64,000 nucleotides of DNA from Phytohabitans sp052068095 (GTDB lineage Bacteria; Actinomycetota; Actinomycetes; Mycobacteriales; Micromonosporaceae), in the NCBI RefSeq assembly GCF_052068095.1, contig NZ_JBQHDG010000022.1, positions 1 through 64,000 of the forward strand. The letters run 5' to 3'. The notes under the pieces are model-generated. The model was not told the origin of the DNA and did not search any database. It worked only from the letters and a program-made list of their open reading frames with translations. Of this stretch, positions 7,096-16,762 are shown piece after piece (position 1 is the stretch's first letter; the number at the start of each line of letters is the position of its first letter). The position numbers and the translations under genes are program-made.

Positions 7096-9973
7096 GCGTG
7101 GCGCGCACCTCGTCGGCCTCGGGGACACCGAGTGCCTCGAAGATGGCCAGCGCCCGCCGCCACGCCTCCCGCGCGGTCGAGTGCTCGCCGAGCTCCTCGT
7201 GGGTGATGCCCAGCTCGCGGAGGCAGACGGCCGCGCTGCGGCGTTCGTCCACCTTCTCGGCGAGCTCCAGCGCGGTGCCCAGGCGGTCGAGCGCCTCGGT
7301 GTGCCGGCCGCGCAGGCGGTGCACCCGGCCGAGCTGGGACAGCACGGTCGCCTGGCCGACCGCGACACCCAGGTCGACGAAGCCGGCGTAGCTCTCCTCG
7401 TAGCACGCCTGCGCCTCGGCGTACGCGCCCTGCCGCTCGTACACCTGAGCCAGGTTGCTCAGCACGGCCGCCTGGCTGCGCCGGTTTCCGGTGCCGCGGA
7501 AGATGTCGAGCGCCTCGCGCAGGCTATCCACCGCGCGGGCCCGCTCGTCGAGTCCACAGTAGACCTCGCCGAGGTTGTTGAGGCTGATCGCCGCGCTGTG
7601 CCGGTCGTCCAGGGCGCGGCTGATGGCGAGGCTCCGTTCCAGGCAGGTGGCCGCCTCGCCGAGCTGGCCGAGGCTGTCGTACACCGTGCCGAGCCCGTTG
7701 AGGCAGGCGGCTTCGCCGGGCCGGTCGCCGGCGGCGGCGTAGCGGTCCATGGCCTCGCGCAGGCTGTCCAGCGCCTTCGGGTACTCGCCGCGCACCTCGA
7801 ACGCCGCTCCCAGGTCGCGGCTCGCGTGTGCCTCCGCGATCGGGTCGCCGGTGCGGCGGGCGACGGTGCGGGCCGCCTCGTTGACCTCGACCCAGTCGTT
7901 GAGGTAGCCGCGCACGTGGAAGAACGCGAACAGCGCGCGGGCCAGGCTCGTCGCCGCCGCCGCGGGCAGCGTGGGGGTTTCCGCGACCTGATGTACGGCC
8001 GCGAGCAGGTTCGCGCGTTCGGACTCCAGCCAGGCGAGGGCGGCCTCCACGTCGGGGAAGGACGTGCCGCCCTCGGCCCACTCGCCGGCGGTCGCCGGCC
8101 GCGCGTCGGCGGGGCGCAGCAGCCGGAACGCCTGCCAGGCCGTCGCCGAGTACCAGCGCAGGAGCCGGACCATCGCGGCCGCGTCCGGTTCGGCGACCGA
8201 CCGGCCGAACAGCCGGAGCAGGTCGTGCAGGCGGAAGCGACCGGGCGCCGGGCTGGCGAGGAGCTGGCAGTCGACCAGCCGGTCGAGGATCCGCTCGGCC
8301 TCGACGAGCGGCAGGTCGAGGAGCGCGGCGGCCGCCGGCAGGCTCAGGTCGGCCGCGTCCGGGAGGGCGATGAGCGGAAACGCCCGGGCCGCCGCGCGGT
8401 CGTCCGCCTCCGCGCCGTCGCGCAGCAGCTCGTAGCTGACCTGGAAGCTGGAGCGCACGCCCAGCTCGCCGAAGCGCAGCTCGTCGAGGCGGCGCCGGGT
8501 GTCGGAGAGCCGGTCGGCCAGCTCGCGCACCGGCCAGGACGGGCGCGCGGCGAGCCGGGCGCCGGCGATCCGCAGGGCGAGGGGGAGGCAGCCGCACCAG
8601 GTGGCCACCCGCTGCGCGCCGCCCGGGTCGGCGGCCACCCGGTCGGCGCCCGCGAGGCGGCTCAGCAGCAGCATCGCCTCGGCCGGCGGCAGCACGTCGA
8701 GGTGTACGTGGGTCGCGTTGTCCAGAGTGGACAGCACCGGCCGGCTGGTCAGCAGGACGGCGGTGTGCGGGCCGGCGGGCAGCAGCGGGCGCACCTGCTC
8801 GGCGTCGTGTGCGTTGTCCAGCACGACGAGCAGCCGGCGCCCGGCCGCGGCCGCTCGGAAAGCGCCGCTCGCCTCGTCCACTGTGGTCATATCGGTGTCC
8901 CGGACACCGAGCGCGCGCAGGAAGCGGCCGAGCACCTCCAGCGGCGGCAGCGGCCGCAGCCCGGCGGTGGCGCCCTGGAGATCGACGTAGAGCTGGCCGT
9001 CCGAGAAGTGGTGGGCGAGCCGGTGCGCCAGGTACACCGCGAGGGCCGACTTGCCGATCCCGCCCGGCCCGGCGATCGCGACGAGCGGCGCGGGACGCAG
9101 CGGGGTGGCGGCGAGCCGGGAGCGGGCGGCGGTCACCTCGCGGTGCCGCCCGGTGAACGCGGCGATGTCCGGCGGCAGCTGTCGCGGTGCGACCGGTCCG
9201 GAGCTTGCGGCCCGGTTTTCCCCGGGCGGGTCGAGTGCCGGGTCGGCGGAGAGGATCTGGCGCTGGAGCCGTTGCAGCGCCTGGCCGGGCTCGACACCGA
9301 GGTCGGCCACGAGCCGCCGCCGCAGCTGGCGGAACGTCTCCAGTGCCTCCGCCTGCCGCCCGGACCGGTAGAGGGCGAGCATCGTCAGCTCGTGCAGCCG
9401 CTCGCGCAGCGGCTGCTCGGCGGCGGCCGCGGCGAGGGCGGGCAGCGTATCGGCGTGCTCGGCGAGCGCGAGGCGGGCCTGCGCCCAGTGCTCCAGCACG
9501 GTGAGCCGCCGCTCGCCGAGGTCGGCCAGGGTGGAGTCGGCCGCGGCGCCGAGCTCCAGCCCGTCGAGGGGGCGGCCGCGCCACAGGCTGAGCGCACGCT
9601 CCCACCGGTCGGCCGCGGTTGCCAGCTCGCCCCGGGCCGCCGCCCGGTGCCCTTCCCCGGCGAGCCGGTCGAAGAGCAGCATGTCCAGGTCGTACGGGTC
9701 GACCTGGATCTGGTACCCGGGCGGGCGCGCGGTCAGCCCGGTCAGGTGGAGCGAGGTGCGCAGGTTGGAGACGTGCGTGCGGAGCGCACCGGCGGCCGTC
9801 CGCGGGGGCTTGAGCGGCCAGAGCGCGTCGGTGAGCGTGCCCACGGCGACCGGCCGGTTGGCGTGGAGGAGCAGCAGGCCGAGCAGGGTGCGCGGCTTGG
9901 TAGCGGTGAGCGGCATGGGCCGGCCCTCCGCCCCCTCCACCTCCAGCGGACCGAGAATGCGGAACGTCACCAT
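7058..9973 (-). CDS. AfsR/SARP-family transcriptional regulator with NB-ARC and TPR domains
   Basis: 971 residues. An OmpR-type winged helix (about 1-95, opening MVTFRILGPLEVEG) is followed by a bacterial transcriptional activation domain (about 95-245), a STAND/NB-ARC ATPase and TPR repeats. Walker A GPGGIGKS is at 302-309 with Lys308; Walker B is LLVVLDNAHD. The C-terminal third (about 700-940) contains several TPRs such as ACLNGLGTVYDSLGQLGEA. This is the AfsR domain order. Such proteins activate secondary-metabolite or stress genes, but no biosynthetic cluster is adjacent and the target is unknown. The ATG has an AAGGGGA ribosome binding site. It is convergent with the sugar ABC operon and divergent from the LysE gene. 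Confidence 0.92.
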   Translation of the reverse strand: MVTFRILGPLEVEGAEGRPMPLTATKPRTLLGLLLLHANRPVAVGTLTDALWPLKPPRTAAGALRTHVSNLRTSLHLTGLTARPPGYQIQVDPYDLDMLLFDRLAGEGHRAAARGELATAADRWERALSLWRGRPLDGLELGAAADSTLADLGERRLTVLEHWAQARLALAEHADTLPALAAAAAEQPLRERLHELTMLALYRSGRQAEALETFRQLRRRLVADLGVEPGQALQRLQRQILSADPALDPPGENRAASSGPVAPRQLPPDIAAFTGRHREVTAARSRLAATPLRPAPLVAIAGPGGIGKSALAVYLAHRLAHHFSDGQLYVDLQGATAGLRPLPPLEVLGRFLRALGVRDTDMTTVDEASGAFRAAAAGRRLLVVLDNAHDAEQVRPLLPAGPHTAVLLTSRPVLSTLDNATHVHLDVLPPAEAMLLLSRLAGADRVAADPGGAQRVATWCGCLPLALRIAGARLAARPSWPVRELADRLSDTRRRLDELRFGELGVRSSFQVSYELLRDGAEADDRAAARAFPLIALPDAADLSLPAAAALLDLPLVEAERILDRLVDCQLLASPAPGRFRLHDLLRLFGRSVAEPDAAAMVRLLRWYSATAWQAFRLLRPADARPATAGEWAEGGTSFPDVEAALAWLESERANLLAAVHQVAETPTLPAAAATSLARALFAFFHVRGYLNDWVEVNEAARTVARRTGDPIAEAHASRDLGAAFEVRGEYPKALDSLREAMDRYAAAGDRPGEAACLNGLGTVYDSLGQLGEAATCLERSLAISRALDDRHSAAISLNNLGEVYCGLDERARAVDSLREALDIFRGTGNRRSQAAVLSNLAQVYERQGAYAEAQACYEESYAGFVDLGVAVGQATVLSQLGRVHRLRGRHTEALDRLGTALELAEKVDERRSAAVCLRELGITHEELGEHSTAREAWRRALAIFEALGVPEADEVRATLSASGAAGAIGG

Positions 9974-10184
9974 CCGGCTCCCCTTACCCCTCGACAGGAT
10001 GCACGCGCGGGGGACGAGATGGTTCAGCGATCAACCATAAAAATTGGTAGCTCTCCGCCAGGAGGTTGACGCAGACTGGCGGCGTGATCGAGCCGAAAAC
10101 CTTCCGCGTCCCTGTCAGTGCCGTCCTCGCCGGCACGCGACAGCAGCGCGGCGGGCCGCCGGCTGCGATCCCCCACCCACGATC
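9974..10184. other. Divergent intergenic region between the SARP regulator and the LysE-type gene
   Basis: Holds the promoters of both genes. An AT-rich patch sits at 10035-10047 (CCATAAAAATTGG), and a small hairpin (CCGCCAG at 10055-10061 against CTGGCGG at 10076-10082) encloses a TTGAC at 10066-10070. I could not assign a convincing promoter or riboswitch. A reading frame open from 10044 extends into the LysE gene but has no membrane or family similarity before 10185. Confidence 0.35.
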
Positions 10185-10808
10185 ATGACGGGCGCGTTCG
10201 TCGACGGCGTGATCGCCGGGTACGGCGTGGCCGTGCCGGTCGGCGCCATCGCGATCCTGATCATGGGGTTGGCGGCACGCACCTCGTTCCGCGTCGGTGC
10301 CGCCGCGGCCATGGGCGTGGCCACCGCTGACGGGCTCTACGCGGTCGTCGCCGTGGTGGGCGGGGCGGCCCTCGCCGGCGTGATCGAGCCGGCCGCGACG
10401 CCCATGCGCTGGGTGGCCGTGGTCGTGCTGCTCGGGCTCGCGGGGCGCACCGCCTACACGGCGGTGCGGCACCACCGCGACCCGGCCCGCGCGGCCCGGT
10501 CCGACGCCGGCCTCGCCTCACCGCTGCGGGCGTACGGCGGGCTGCTGGCGCTCACCCTCCTCAACCCGATGACGATCGTCTACTTCGGAGCGCTCGTGCT
10601 CGGCCGGCAGGCGTCCGACAGCCTGAGCGCCGGGGGAGAGGCGCTGTTCGCGGCGGGCGCGTTTCTCGCGTCGGCGAGCTGGCAACTCGTCATCGCCGGC
10701 GGCGGCACGCTCGTCGGGCGGTTGCTCACCGGGCCGCGCGGCCGGCTCGCAACCGCCCTGGCGTCGAGCGCGCTGATCGTCGCGCTGGCGGTAGGAACGG
10801 CCGCGTGA
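10185..10808 (+). CDS. LysE/RhtB-family amino-acid exporter
   Basis: 207 residues from the chosen ATG (MTGAFVDGVIAGYGVAVPVG), matching the usual length of about 205. The N-terminal helix carries the family hallmark G-x-x-x-P-V-G, and the central stretch LALTLLNPMTIVYFGALV contains the conserved L-N-P motif. Five to six membrane segments are predicted. The family exports small amino acids and related solutes; the substrate here is unknown. Starts further upstream in frame add a Pro/Arg-rich tail without homology and are rejected. It is divergent from the SARP gene, so regulation by that protein is possible but unsupported. Confidence 0.8.
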   Translation: MTGAFVDGVIAGYGVAVPVGAIAILIMGLAARTSFRVGAAAAMGVATADGLYAVVAVVGGAALAGVIEPAATPMRWVAVVVLLGLAGRTAYTAVRHHRDPARAARSDAGLASPLRAYGGLLALTLLNPMTIVYFGALVLGRQASDSLSAGGEALFAAGAFLASASWQLVIAGGGTLVGRLLTGPRGRLATALASSALIVALAVGTAA

Positions 10809-10876
10809 GCGAGCTTGCGAGCGAACCATCAGGCTCAGGGAAGTCACGCACGACGGCGGCCGCGCCACCAGACGGC

Positions 10877-13800
10877 CTAAGCAGAGTACACCTCCATCTC
10901 ATAAAGCGAATAGCCGTAGGAGGTGGCCCGGTCCACGCCGACCATGCGCACGTACCGGGCGTTTCTCGGGGTGAAGGTGTCGTTGTCGGTGCCGCCGTTG
11001 CCGGCGGCGGTCGACCACGCCGTGGTCCAGGTGGCCCCGTCGGTCGAGGTTTCGACGCGGTACGCGGACGCGTACGCGGCCTCCCACCGCAGGATCACCC
11101 GGGCCACCGTCCTGGTCGATCCTAAGTCGACGGTCAGCGCCTGGTTGTCGGTCCAGGAGCTGGCCCACCGGCTGCCCGGGTCACCGTCGAACGCCCGCGC
11201 CGCCGCGTGTGGCGACTGCGTGCCGGTCGCGGTGGCCGGGCGCCCGGCGGCGAGGTTGCCGGCGCCCTGCCCCCGCCCGGTGGGGAACGACACCACCTGC
11301 TGGTAGGTGGGCCTGTTCTGCCAGGCGATGATGGGTGAGGTGATGCCGCCGAGCGGCGACTGCACGATCGCGTCCGCGCACCACTGGTCGCCGGCGGCGC
11401 AGTGCTCGTCGCCGGGGTACACGGTGGACGCCGGCTGGGCCGCCGCCGCGCGCAGCGTGTCGAGCAGCACCGTGCGGCAGGCGGCCAGGTCGCCGTTGCC
11501 GCAGTACGCCCGTCCGAGCCCGCCCTGCACCGGCTCGCCGAGCACCCGCCGGATGTCCTTGTCGACGTAGCCCCACCAGCCGTACTGGAACGAGGAGCCC
11601 TTGTGCGGCTGGGACCCCTTGTCGGAGGGCGCCTCATCGATCTGGAGGGTGTTGACCAGCGCTTGGTAAAGGTCGGGACCGAGCCCTGGCTTGAACTGTC
11701 CACTCACGAGCAGCGGCCACCACGCGTCGAAGACCCGGATCGCGGTCGCGTGCTGGTACGCCTTCGACCCGGCCGAGGTCTCCTTGCGGGTCGCGCCGGC
11801 CTGCTGCCACGCCTTGAGCTGGCTCACCGCGGTGGCGAGACCGGCGTCGGTCACCGGCTGGCTCTCGATGACCCGCAGCAGCTCGTCGAGCACCTCCTTG
11901 CCGCGCAGGTCCACTGTGGCCGCGTGCTCCACGAGCCGCACCACGCCCGCCCGGTCGAACTTCTGCCCGGCGTTCAGCGTCGCCTTCACCGGCGTGTCCA
12001 GCAGCTCGCCGCGGTGTACCGAGCCGAAGCTGAAGTTGCCGTCCGCCGCGCCGAAGTCGCGGGCCTGCTTGTTGTTCCACGAGACGTAGTAGTCCTGGTC
12101 GATCGACTGCGGGTGGGCGGAGGCCGGTGCGAAGCCGGTCCACTCGTACTGCGCGGCCATCGGCAGGTTGGGGTTGGAGTTGGCCGCGCGTATCGGGTTG
12201 CGGCCCGAGTTGAAGTACGCCGACTGGGTCGAGTTGACGTAGAACCAGTTGAACGCGTACTCCACGTTGGACGCCGCGGTGAGGAAGGCGTTCGCACTCC
12301 CCATCACGGCCGGGTCGTTGTACATCTGGAAGCCGATCGCCGACTGCGCCTCCCGCCCGTACGTGGAGCGGCGTTGGGTGAACGCGTACGGCTGCCCGCC
12401 GACGGTGCCCCGCCACGCGACGAGGCCGAGCGCCGTGCGCCAGGCGACAATGCGGTACGAGCCGGCCGGTGTGCTGTCGGCGACGGTCGGGTTCCAGGAG
12501 TTGACGTGCGACAGCTCCTCCATCGCCTTGCACTGTCCCTGGTGGAGGTACCGGTTGCTGGCGAGCGTCGGCGCCGAGCCGTCGGTGGTGCACAGCGGCA
12601 GCGCGTACGTGTCGGTGATGTCCTGGACGGACGACGTGGCGCTCCAGGCGTAGTCCTGGCCGCGGCCGAGCAGCACGTAGAGGCTGATGCCGGCGAACGC
12701 GACGCCCCGGGCGCTGATGCCCGGCCCTTGAAGCTCCTGCATGAGCAGCAGCTGCGGGGAGAAGTAGCCGGTCTGCGGCCCGAAGACCGCGATCGGGTGG
12801 CCGCTGGTGGAGTTGCGGCCCGAGATGACGACCGCGTTGGACATGCCGCGGTGCGCGCTGCCGATGGCCAGCTCGGAGAGGGCAACCGCGCCGTCGGTGG
12901 CCGAGCCGGTCTGGTCCCGCACCACCGGTTCGGGACGGGCGGAGCCGGCGTCGGGCGTCACCACGCTCGGCGCGTCGTCGGGTGCCGAGCCGTACGGGAA
13001 GCTCTGCCCGTCGTGGAGGGTCAGCACGGTCTCCGGGTCGTTCTGCGAGCGGAACGCCCGCCACACCGCGTCACCCTCGGTGGGGCCGTACTTGGCGCGC
13101 GCGGCGATGCGCACCAGCGCGGACTGCATCTCGTTGCCGCCGCCACCGCCGAAGAGCCCGCCGACGACACCGGCGATGGCGACGAGGTCGGTCATCGTGA
13201 AGCGCTCGGGGCCGCCCGCGTTGGTGATCGCGTCGAGGTGGCCGGTGAGTACGTACTCGCCGGGACAGTTGCGCCCGGCCATGCAGGCGCTGATGTACGC
13301 GTTGACGCCCGCGATGTACGCCTCGACGTCCAGGTAGAGCTGCTCGCCGCGGGCGCCCTGCTGGCGCAGCGCGGCGATCTGCGCCTGGAGGTCCGCCTCG
13401 GTGTACGGCGAGTTGCGCCAGACGCTCTGCTCCAGCGCGCGGTTGCCCGGCGCGCCACCGGCGAACGGGGTGAGCGTGCCGCGACCCACGTGCCGCAGCA
13501 GGTCCATGGTGAAGAGGCGGTCCTCGGCACCGGCGTACCCGGCCCCGAACATGGTGCCGGAGCGAGTGGTGCCGGTGATGTGCGGTGTGCCGGTGGCCTT
13601 GTCGCGCACGACCGTCACGTCGGCGCGCGGCTGGTACGTCCGCTCGGCCTGCCCCGCGGGTACCCCGAACGAGGCGTTGTTGAAGTAGGTGTTGATCTGG
13701 TCGTCGGTGAGCCCGGCGTAGTTGTAGACGAGGTTGGCGTACTCGTCGATCTGGTCGGCCGAGTGCGCGGGGCGGGTGCCGAGCGCCTGGTGGGCGAGGA

Positions 13801-13993
13801 TCTCGACGAGTGTGGCGTTGCCGTTCTGTCCGGGCGGGAGGATGTCCGAGCACTGCTCGAGGCAGTAGTCGTCGGCCGCGAGGACAGCGGCTGCGGCCTG
13901 CGCTTTCGCGGCCGCCGGCACGGGGACGATGAGGGTGGTCGTCGCGGTGAGCAAGGTCGCGGCGAGGACCGGGAGAGTGGCGGGTCTGCGCAT
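10877..13993 (-). CDS. Secreted penicillin-acylase-family (Ntn) hydrolase with C-terminal discoidin domain
   Basis: 1,038 residues from the second of two nearby ATGs. That ATG has a GAGGA ribosome binding site 5 bases upstream, whereas the ATG at 14005 has none. A signal peptide (MRRPATLPVLAATLLTATTT...) is followed by the penicillin-amidase fold. The autocatalytic nucleophile is the Ser of GMSNAVVISGRNSTSGHP (residue 385 in this numbering), which after processing becomes the N-terminus of the beta subunit. The last ~125 residues (from about 910) are an F5/8 type C carbohydrate-binding module. Relatives cleave acyl-amides such as acyl-homoserine lactones or lipopeptides. Fusion to a discoidin domain suggests surface or polysaccharide attachment. 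The substrate is not deducible. Confidence 0.9.
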   Translation of the reverse strand: MRRPATLPVLAATLLTATTTLIVPVPAAAKAQAAAAVLAADDYCLEQCSDILPPGQNGNATLVEILAHQALGTRPAHSADQIDEYANLVYNYAGLTDDQINTYFNNASFGVPAGQAERTYQPRADVTVVRDKATGTPHITGTTRSGTMFGAGYAGAEDRLFTMDLLRHVGRGTLTPFAGGAPGNRALEQSVWRNSPYTEADLQAQIAALRQQGARGEQLYLDVEAYIAGVNAYISACMAGRNCPGEYVLTGHLDAITNAGGPERFTMTDLVAIAGVVGGLFGGGGGNEMQSALVRIAARAKYGPTEGDAVWRAFRSQNDPETVLTLHDGQSFPYGSAPDDAPSVVTPDAGSARPEPVVRDQTGSATDGAVALSELAIGSAHRGMSNAVVISGRNSTSGHPIAVFGPQTGYFSPQLLLMQELQGPGISARGVAFAGISLYVLLGRGQDYAWSATSSVQDITDTYALPLCTTDGSAPTLASNRYLHQGQCKAMEELSHVNSWNPTVADSTPAGSYRIVAWRTALGLVAWRGTVGGQPYAFTQRRSTYGREAQSAIGFQMYNDPAVMGSANAFLTAASNVEYAFNWFYVNSTQSAYFNSGRNPIRAANSNPNLPMAAQYEWTGFAPASAHPQSIDQDYYVSWNNKQARDFGAADGNFSFGSVHRGELLDTPVKATLNAGQKFDRAGVVRLVEHAATVDLRGKEVLDELLRVIESQPVTDAGLATAVSQLKAWQQAGATRKETSAGSKAYQHATAIRVFDAWWPLLVSGQFKPGLGPDLYQALVNTLQIDEAPSDKGSQPHKGSSFQYGWWGYVDKDIRRVLGEPVQGGLGRAYCGNGDLAACRTVLLDTLRAAAAQPASTVYPGDEHCAAGDQWCADAIVQSPLGGITSPIIAWQNRPTYQQVVSFPTGRGQGAGNLAAGRPATATGTQSPHAAARAFDGDPGSRWASSWTDNQALTVDLGSTRTVARVILRWEAAYASAYRVETSTDGATWTTAWSTAAGNGGTDNDTFTPRNARYVRMVGVDRATSYGYSLYEMEVYSA

Positions 13994-14066
13994 GGCGATC
14001 CTCATGACTGTTAATATGTGAGGAACATTCGTGTACCGGATAGTAACTTGCCGGACCCCGTCATGC

Positions 14067-14741
14067 CTAGAGGTTCTTCAATGCCTCTCGCGTGGAGAGC
14101 GGCGCCAGCCGGTGCGCGGCGACGTACGCGCGGACCGCGGCCGGGTCGGTCTTGGCGTACTCGCGGAGCGCCCACCCGATCGCCTTGCGGACGAAGAAGT
14201 CAGGGTGCCCGGCCTGCCGCGTGCAGTAGCGGAACAGCCGTGCCACGTCGGTCTGCTCCTTGTAGCGCAGCTGGTGCAGGATCGCGGTGCGCACCAGCCA
14301 CATGTCCTCGTCGTCGATCCAGGCGTCCATCGTGGACACGAGCGCCGGATGCGCGGAGACGAGTGGCCCTACCAGATGCGCCGCGAGCGCGTCCACTGTG
14401 TCCCACCACGGCTTGGTCACGACGAGGAAGCGCGCCGTCTCCAGAAACCCGGCCGAGCACACCCGCGCGTGCCGGCGCAGCAGGCCGCAGGCGAAGTACT
14501 GGTACTCCCGCTCGGGCAGCGCCCAGCACCCCTCGGCCACGTCGCGCAGGTCGTCTTCGGCCGGCCGGTCGAGCCCGGCGAGCACCTGCCGCGCGAGCAC
14601 CCGCTGCGCCGGCGACTGGATGCCGAGGAAGGGAAACTTGTCGCGCATGTACGCCGCCATCGCGGGCGCCCGCTCGGGGTCGCGCGCGCCGCCGAACACC
14701 CGGGTCAGGCGGCCCAGGACCTCGGTGGCGAGCGGCGTCAT
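14067..14741 (-). CDS. AlkD-type DNA alkylation repair protein (DNA glycosylase)
   Basis: 224 residues from ATG 14741. This start avoids overlapping the divergent acVLRF1 gene; a longer form from 14771 would overlap it by two bases and neither has a clear ribosome binding site. The protein is all-alpha with HEAT-like repeats. Residues matching the AlkD active site are visible: WWDTVD at 112-117 (aromatic plus catalytic Asp), Arg151 in MWLVRTAIL, and Trp190 in FVRKAIGWALREY. AlkD excises bulky cationic N3/N7-alkylpurines without base flipping. Such enzymes sometimes give self-resistance to DNA-alkylating natural products, but no such cluster is visible. Confidence 0.85.
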   Translation of the reverse strand: MTPLATEVLGRLTRVFGGARDPERAPAMAAYMRDKFPFLGIQSPAQRVLARQVLAGLDRPAEDDLRDVAEGCWALPEREYQYFACGLLRRHARVCSAGFLETARFLVVTKPWWDTVDALAAHLVGPLVSAHPALVSTMDAWIDDEDMWLVRTAILHQLRYKEQTDVARLFRYCTRQAGHPDFFVRKAIGWALREYAKTDPAAVRAYVAAHRLAPLSTREALKNL

Positions 14742-14769
14742 GGCCCGATCATGCCGTACCGTCGGGCCC

Positions 14770-15411
14770 ATGGGCAGTCGACCGGCCGCGGGTGGTGGGC
14801 GCTGGGTCGACGTCGACCCCGAGCGCCTGACCAGGTGGGTCGACGGCTTCGCGGCCCGGCACGGCTCGATCGAGCCGGCGGTGACCGGTTACGGCGTCTC
14901 GCTACGCGCCGACGACGGCGAGACGGCCGAGCTGCACGCGCCGCCCGGCGTCACCGGCTACCGCAACCTCTCGACGTTCGTGGCCGCCGCGATCGCGCCG
15001 CGACGCGTGGGTTTGCTGCTGGCCCGCAAGGGCGCCGCCGCGCTCGGCATCGCGGTGGGTGACAAGCTGGAGACGTCCAAGGTGGACACTTCCTACGTGC
15101 AGAGCCGCACGGCCGCGGGCGGCTGGTCGCAGCAGCGCTTCGCCCGCCGCCGCGAAAACCAGGCCAAGGCGGCCGCCGGCGACGCCGCTGACCTGGCCGT
15201 GCGGCTGCTGCTGCCGGAGGCGGGCGCGCTGGCCGCGCTGGTCTGCGGCGGCGACCGCCGCACGGTCGACACGATCCTCGCCGACCGGAGGCTGGCCCCG
15301 CTGGCCGCCCTCCGCGCCGAGCGCCACCTCCACGTCCCCGACCCGAGGCACGCCGTCCTGGTCGACGCCGTACGCGCCGCGCGCGCGGTGGCGATCCACC
15401 TCAGCCCGTGA
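14770..15411 (+). CDS. acVLRF1-family peptidyl-tRNA hydrolase / release factor
   Basis: 213 residues. The segment QSRTAAGGWSQQRFARRREN (111-130) is the hallmark of the VLRF1/Vms1 release-factor-like fold, with Gln121 at the position of the catalytic Gln of the eRF1-like loop. The flanking KLETSKVDTSYV also fits. Actinobacterial VLRF1 is thought to act in ribosome-associated quality control by cleaving peptidyl-tRNA on stalled large subunits. The gene is divergent from alkD and its stop overlaps that of the convergent P450 gene by 11 bases. I did not find an RqcH-like partner in the window. Confidence 0.75.
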   Translation: MGSRPAAGGGRWVDVDPERLTRWVDGFAARHGSIEPAVTGYGVSLRADDGETAELHAPPGVTGYRNLSTFVAAAIAPRRVGLLLARKGAAALGIAVGDKLETSKVDTSYVQSRTAAGGWSQQRFARRRENQAKAAAGDAADLAVRLLLPEAGALAALVCGGDRRTVDTILADRRLAPLAALRAERHLHVPDPRHAVLVDAVRAARAVAIHLSP

Positions 15412-16618
15412 GGACGTCCAAGGATTCCAGGCCGCGGAAGAAGTAGCTCGCGATGTACGTCGGCTCGTAGCCATCCACCAGGCGCAGGCCGGGCAGCCGG
15501 GCGAAGAGCGTCTCCACGGCCACCCTGATCTCGGCGCGGGCCAGCGGCGCGCCCGGGCAGAAGTGCAGGCCCCTGCCGAAGGCCACATGACCGCGGACGT
15601 TCGGCCGGTCGAGGTCGACGCCGTCCGGCTCGGGGAAGACGCTCGGGTCGCGGTTGGCCGAGCCGAAGAGGAGCAGCAGCAGCGCCCCCTGCGGCAGCAG
15701 CGTCCCGCCGAGCTCGACCTCGCGCGTGGTGATCCGAAACAGTCCGCGGTGCGGCGCGTCGCGGCGCAGGGTCTCCTCGATGGCCTTCACGATCGTGCGC
15801 GTGGGGTCGGCCGCGAACTGCGCGCGGACCGACGGGTCGCGCAGGGCGATCAGCACGGTCGCGGTGATCGCGTCCCGGGTGGTGTCGAGGCCGGCGACCC
15901 GCTTGCCGCGGATGTAGTTGTGCAGGTAGTCGTCGCTGAGCCCGGGAAGGCCCTCGGCGCCGTGTATCAGCGTCGAGATCATGTCTTCACGCGGGTGCGC
16001 CCGCCGCTCCTCGATCAGCCCCTGAAGGTACCGCGTGTAGTCGCCGAGCCGCCGCGCGGCGCCAACCCGGTCCTCCACGGGGACGAAATGGTTCCACAGC
16101 AGGTTGAGGTCTTCGGTCCAGGCATGGACCCTCGCGTTGTCCTCGGGCGGAAACCCGATCACGGCACCGATGATCGTCTGCACGAAGGGCGCCGCGTACT
16201 CGCTGACCAGGTCGGTGGACCCGGTCGAGAAGGCGTCGACCAGCTCGTTCGCCCGCCGGTGCATCAACGGCAGCAGCGCCCGCACCCGCGCCCCGCTGAA
16301 CGCGATCTCGGTCAGCGCCCGCACATGCTCGTGCGCCGGCGGATCCGTGTTGACCAGCACGGTGGTCTCCGGCACGCCGCCGGCCCTCAGCTCGGCGACC
16401 ACCTCGGGCGGGTTGTCGTAGATCCACGGCAGCGACGCCGACGAGGAGTACGTCCGCGGGTCGTCCAGAACGGCCGTGACGTCGGCGTAGCGGCTCACCA
16501 TGTACGCGCCGATGGACTTGCTGAACGCCACCGGCCGCTCCCGCGCCGCCCGGTAGAACAGGTGCGGATCCTCCCGATGCGGGCTGACCATGGGATTGAA
16601 GTCGAGCTCGGTCTCCAC
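15401..16618 (-). CDS. Cytochrome P450
   Basis: 405 residues from a GTG preceded by GAAGGGG at ideal spacing; upstream extension in frame to 16756 adds low-complexity sequence and is rejected. The I-helix has AGLDTTRD, the K-helix ETLRR, and the heme loop FGRGLHFCPGAPLAR with Cys354 as thiolate ligand. This is a soluble bacterial class-I P450 that needs a ferredoxin and reductase, neither of which is adjacent. The substrate is unknown. The upstream 420 bases contain an inverted repeat and one of the intergenic elements described separately. The 3' end overlaps the acVLRF1 gene by 11 bases. Confidence 0.93.
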   Translation of the reverse strand: METELDFNPMVSPHREDPHLFYRAARERPVAFSKSIGAYMVSRYADVTAVLDDPRTYSSSASLPWIYDNPPEVVAELRAGGVPETTVLVNTDPPAHEHVRALTEIAFSGARVRALLPLMHRRANELVDAFSTGSTDLVSEYAAPFVQTIIGAVIGFPPEDNARVHAWTEDLNLLWNHFVPVEDRVGAARRLGDYTRYLQGLIEERRAHPREDMISTLIHGAEGLPGLSDDYLHNYIRGKRVAGLDTTRDAITATVLIALRDPSVRAQFAADPTRTIVKAIEETLRRDAPHRGLFRITTREVELGGTLLPQGALLLLLFGSANRDPSVFPEPDGVDLDRPNVRGHVAFGRGLHFCPGAPLARAEIRVAVETLFARLPGLRLVDGYEPTYIASYFFRGLESLDVLTG

Positions 16619-16689
16619 GGCGGCCCCTTCATCGACGTCCTGTAATTCTCGGCGGCCCCCGCGGCCACGTCCACCTTCCGCATCTGTCC

Positions 16690-16706
16690 GATCGCTGCTT
16701 GCGATC
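16690..16706. promoter_or_regulatory. Inverted repeat upstream of the P450 gene (possible operator)
   Basis: GATCGC and GCGATC are separated by five bases (TGCTT), about 72 bases upstream of the P450 start. The size and position fit an operator, but no cognate regulator is adjacent and the arms are short, so this is suggestive only. Confidence 0.3.
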
Positions 16707-16762
16707 ATGCCGCCGAGACGCCCAGCGACCTTCGCGCCCCGAAAGCCCAATTCCAAAGACGT

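Noticed and set aside
9974..10184. Possible lysine or other amino-acid riboswitch before the LysE gene
   Set aside because: Only one small hairpin is visible and none of the conserved riboswitch core motifs could be found.
13994..14005. Upstream ATG for the penicillin-acylase-type gene
   Set aside because: It has no ribosome binding site, whereas GAGGA is correctly placed for the ATG at 13993.
16619..16756. Extended N-terminus of the P450
   Set aside because: The GTG at 16618 has an ideal ribosome binding site and gives the standard length; the extra part is low-complexity.
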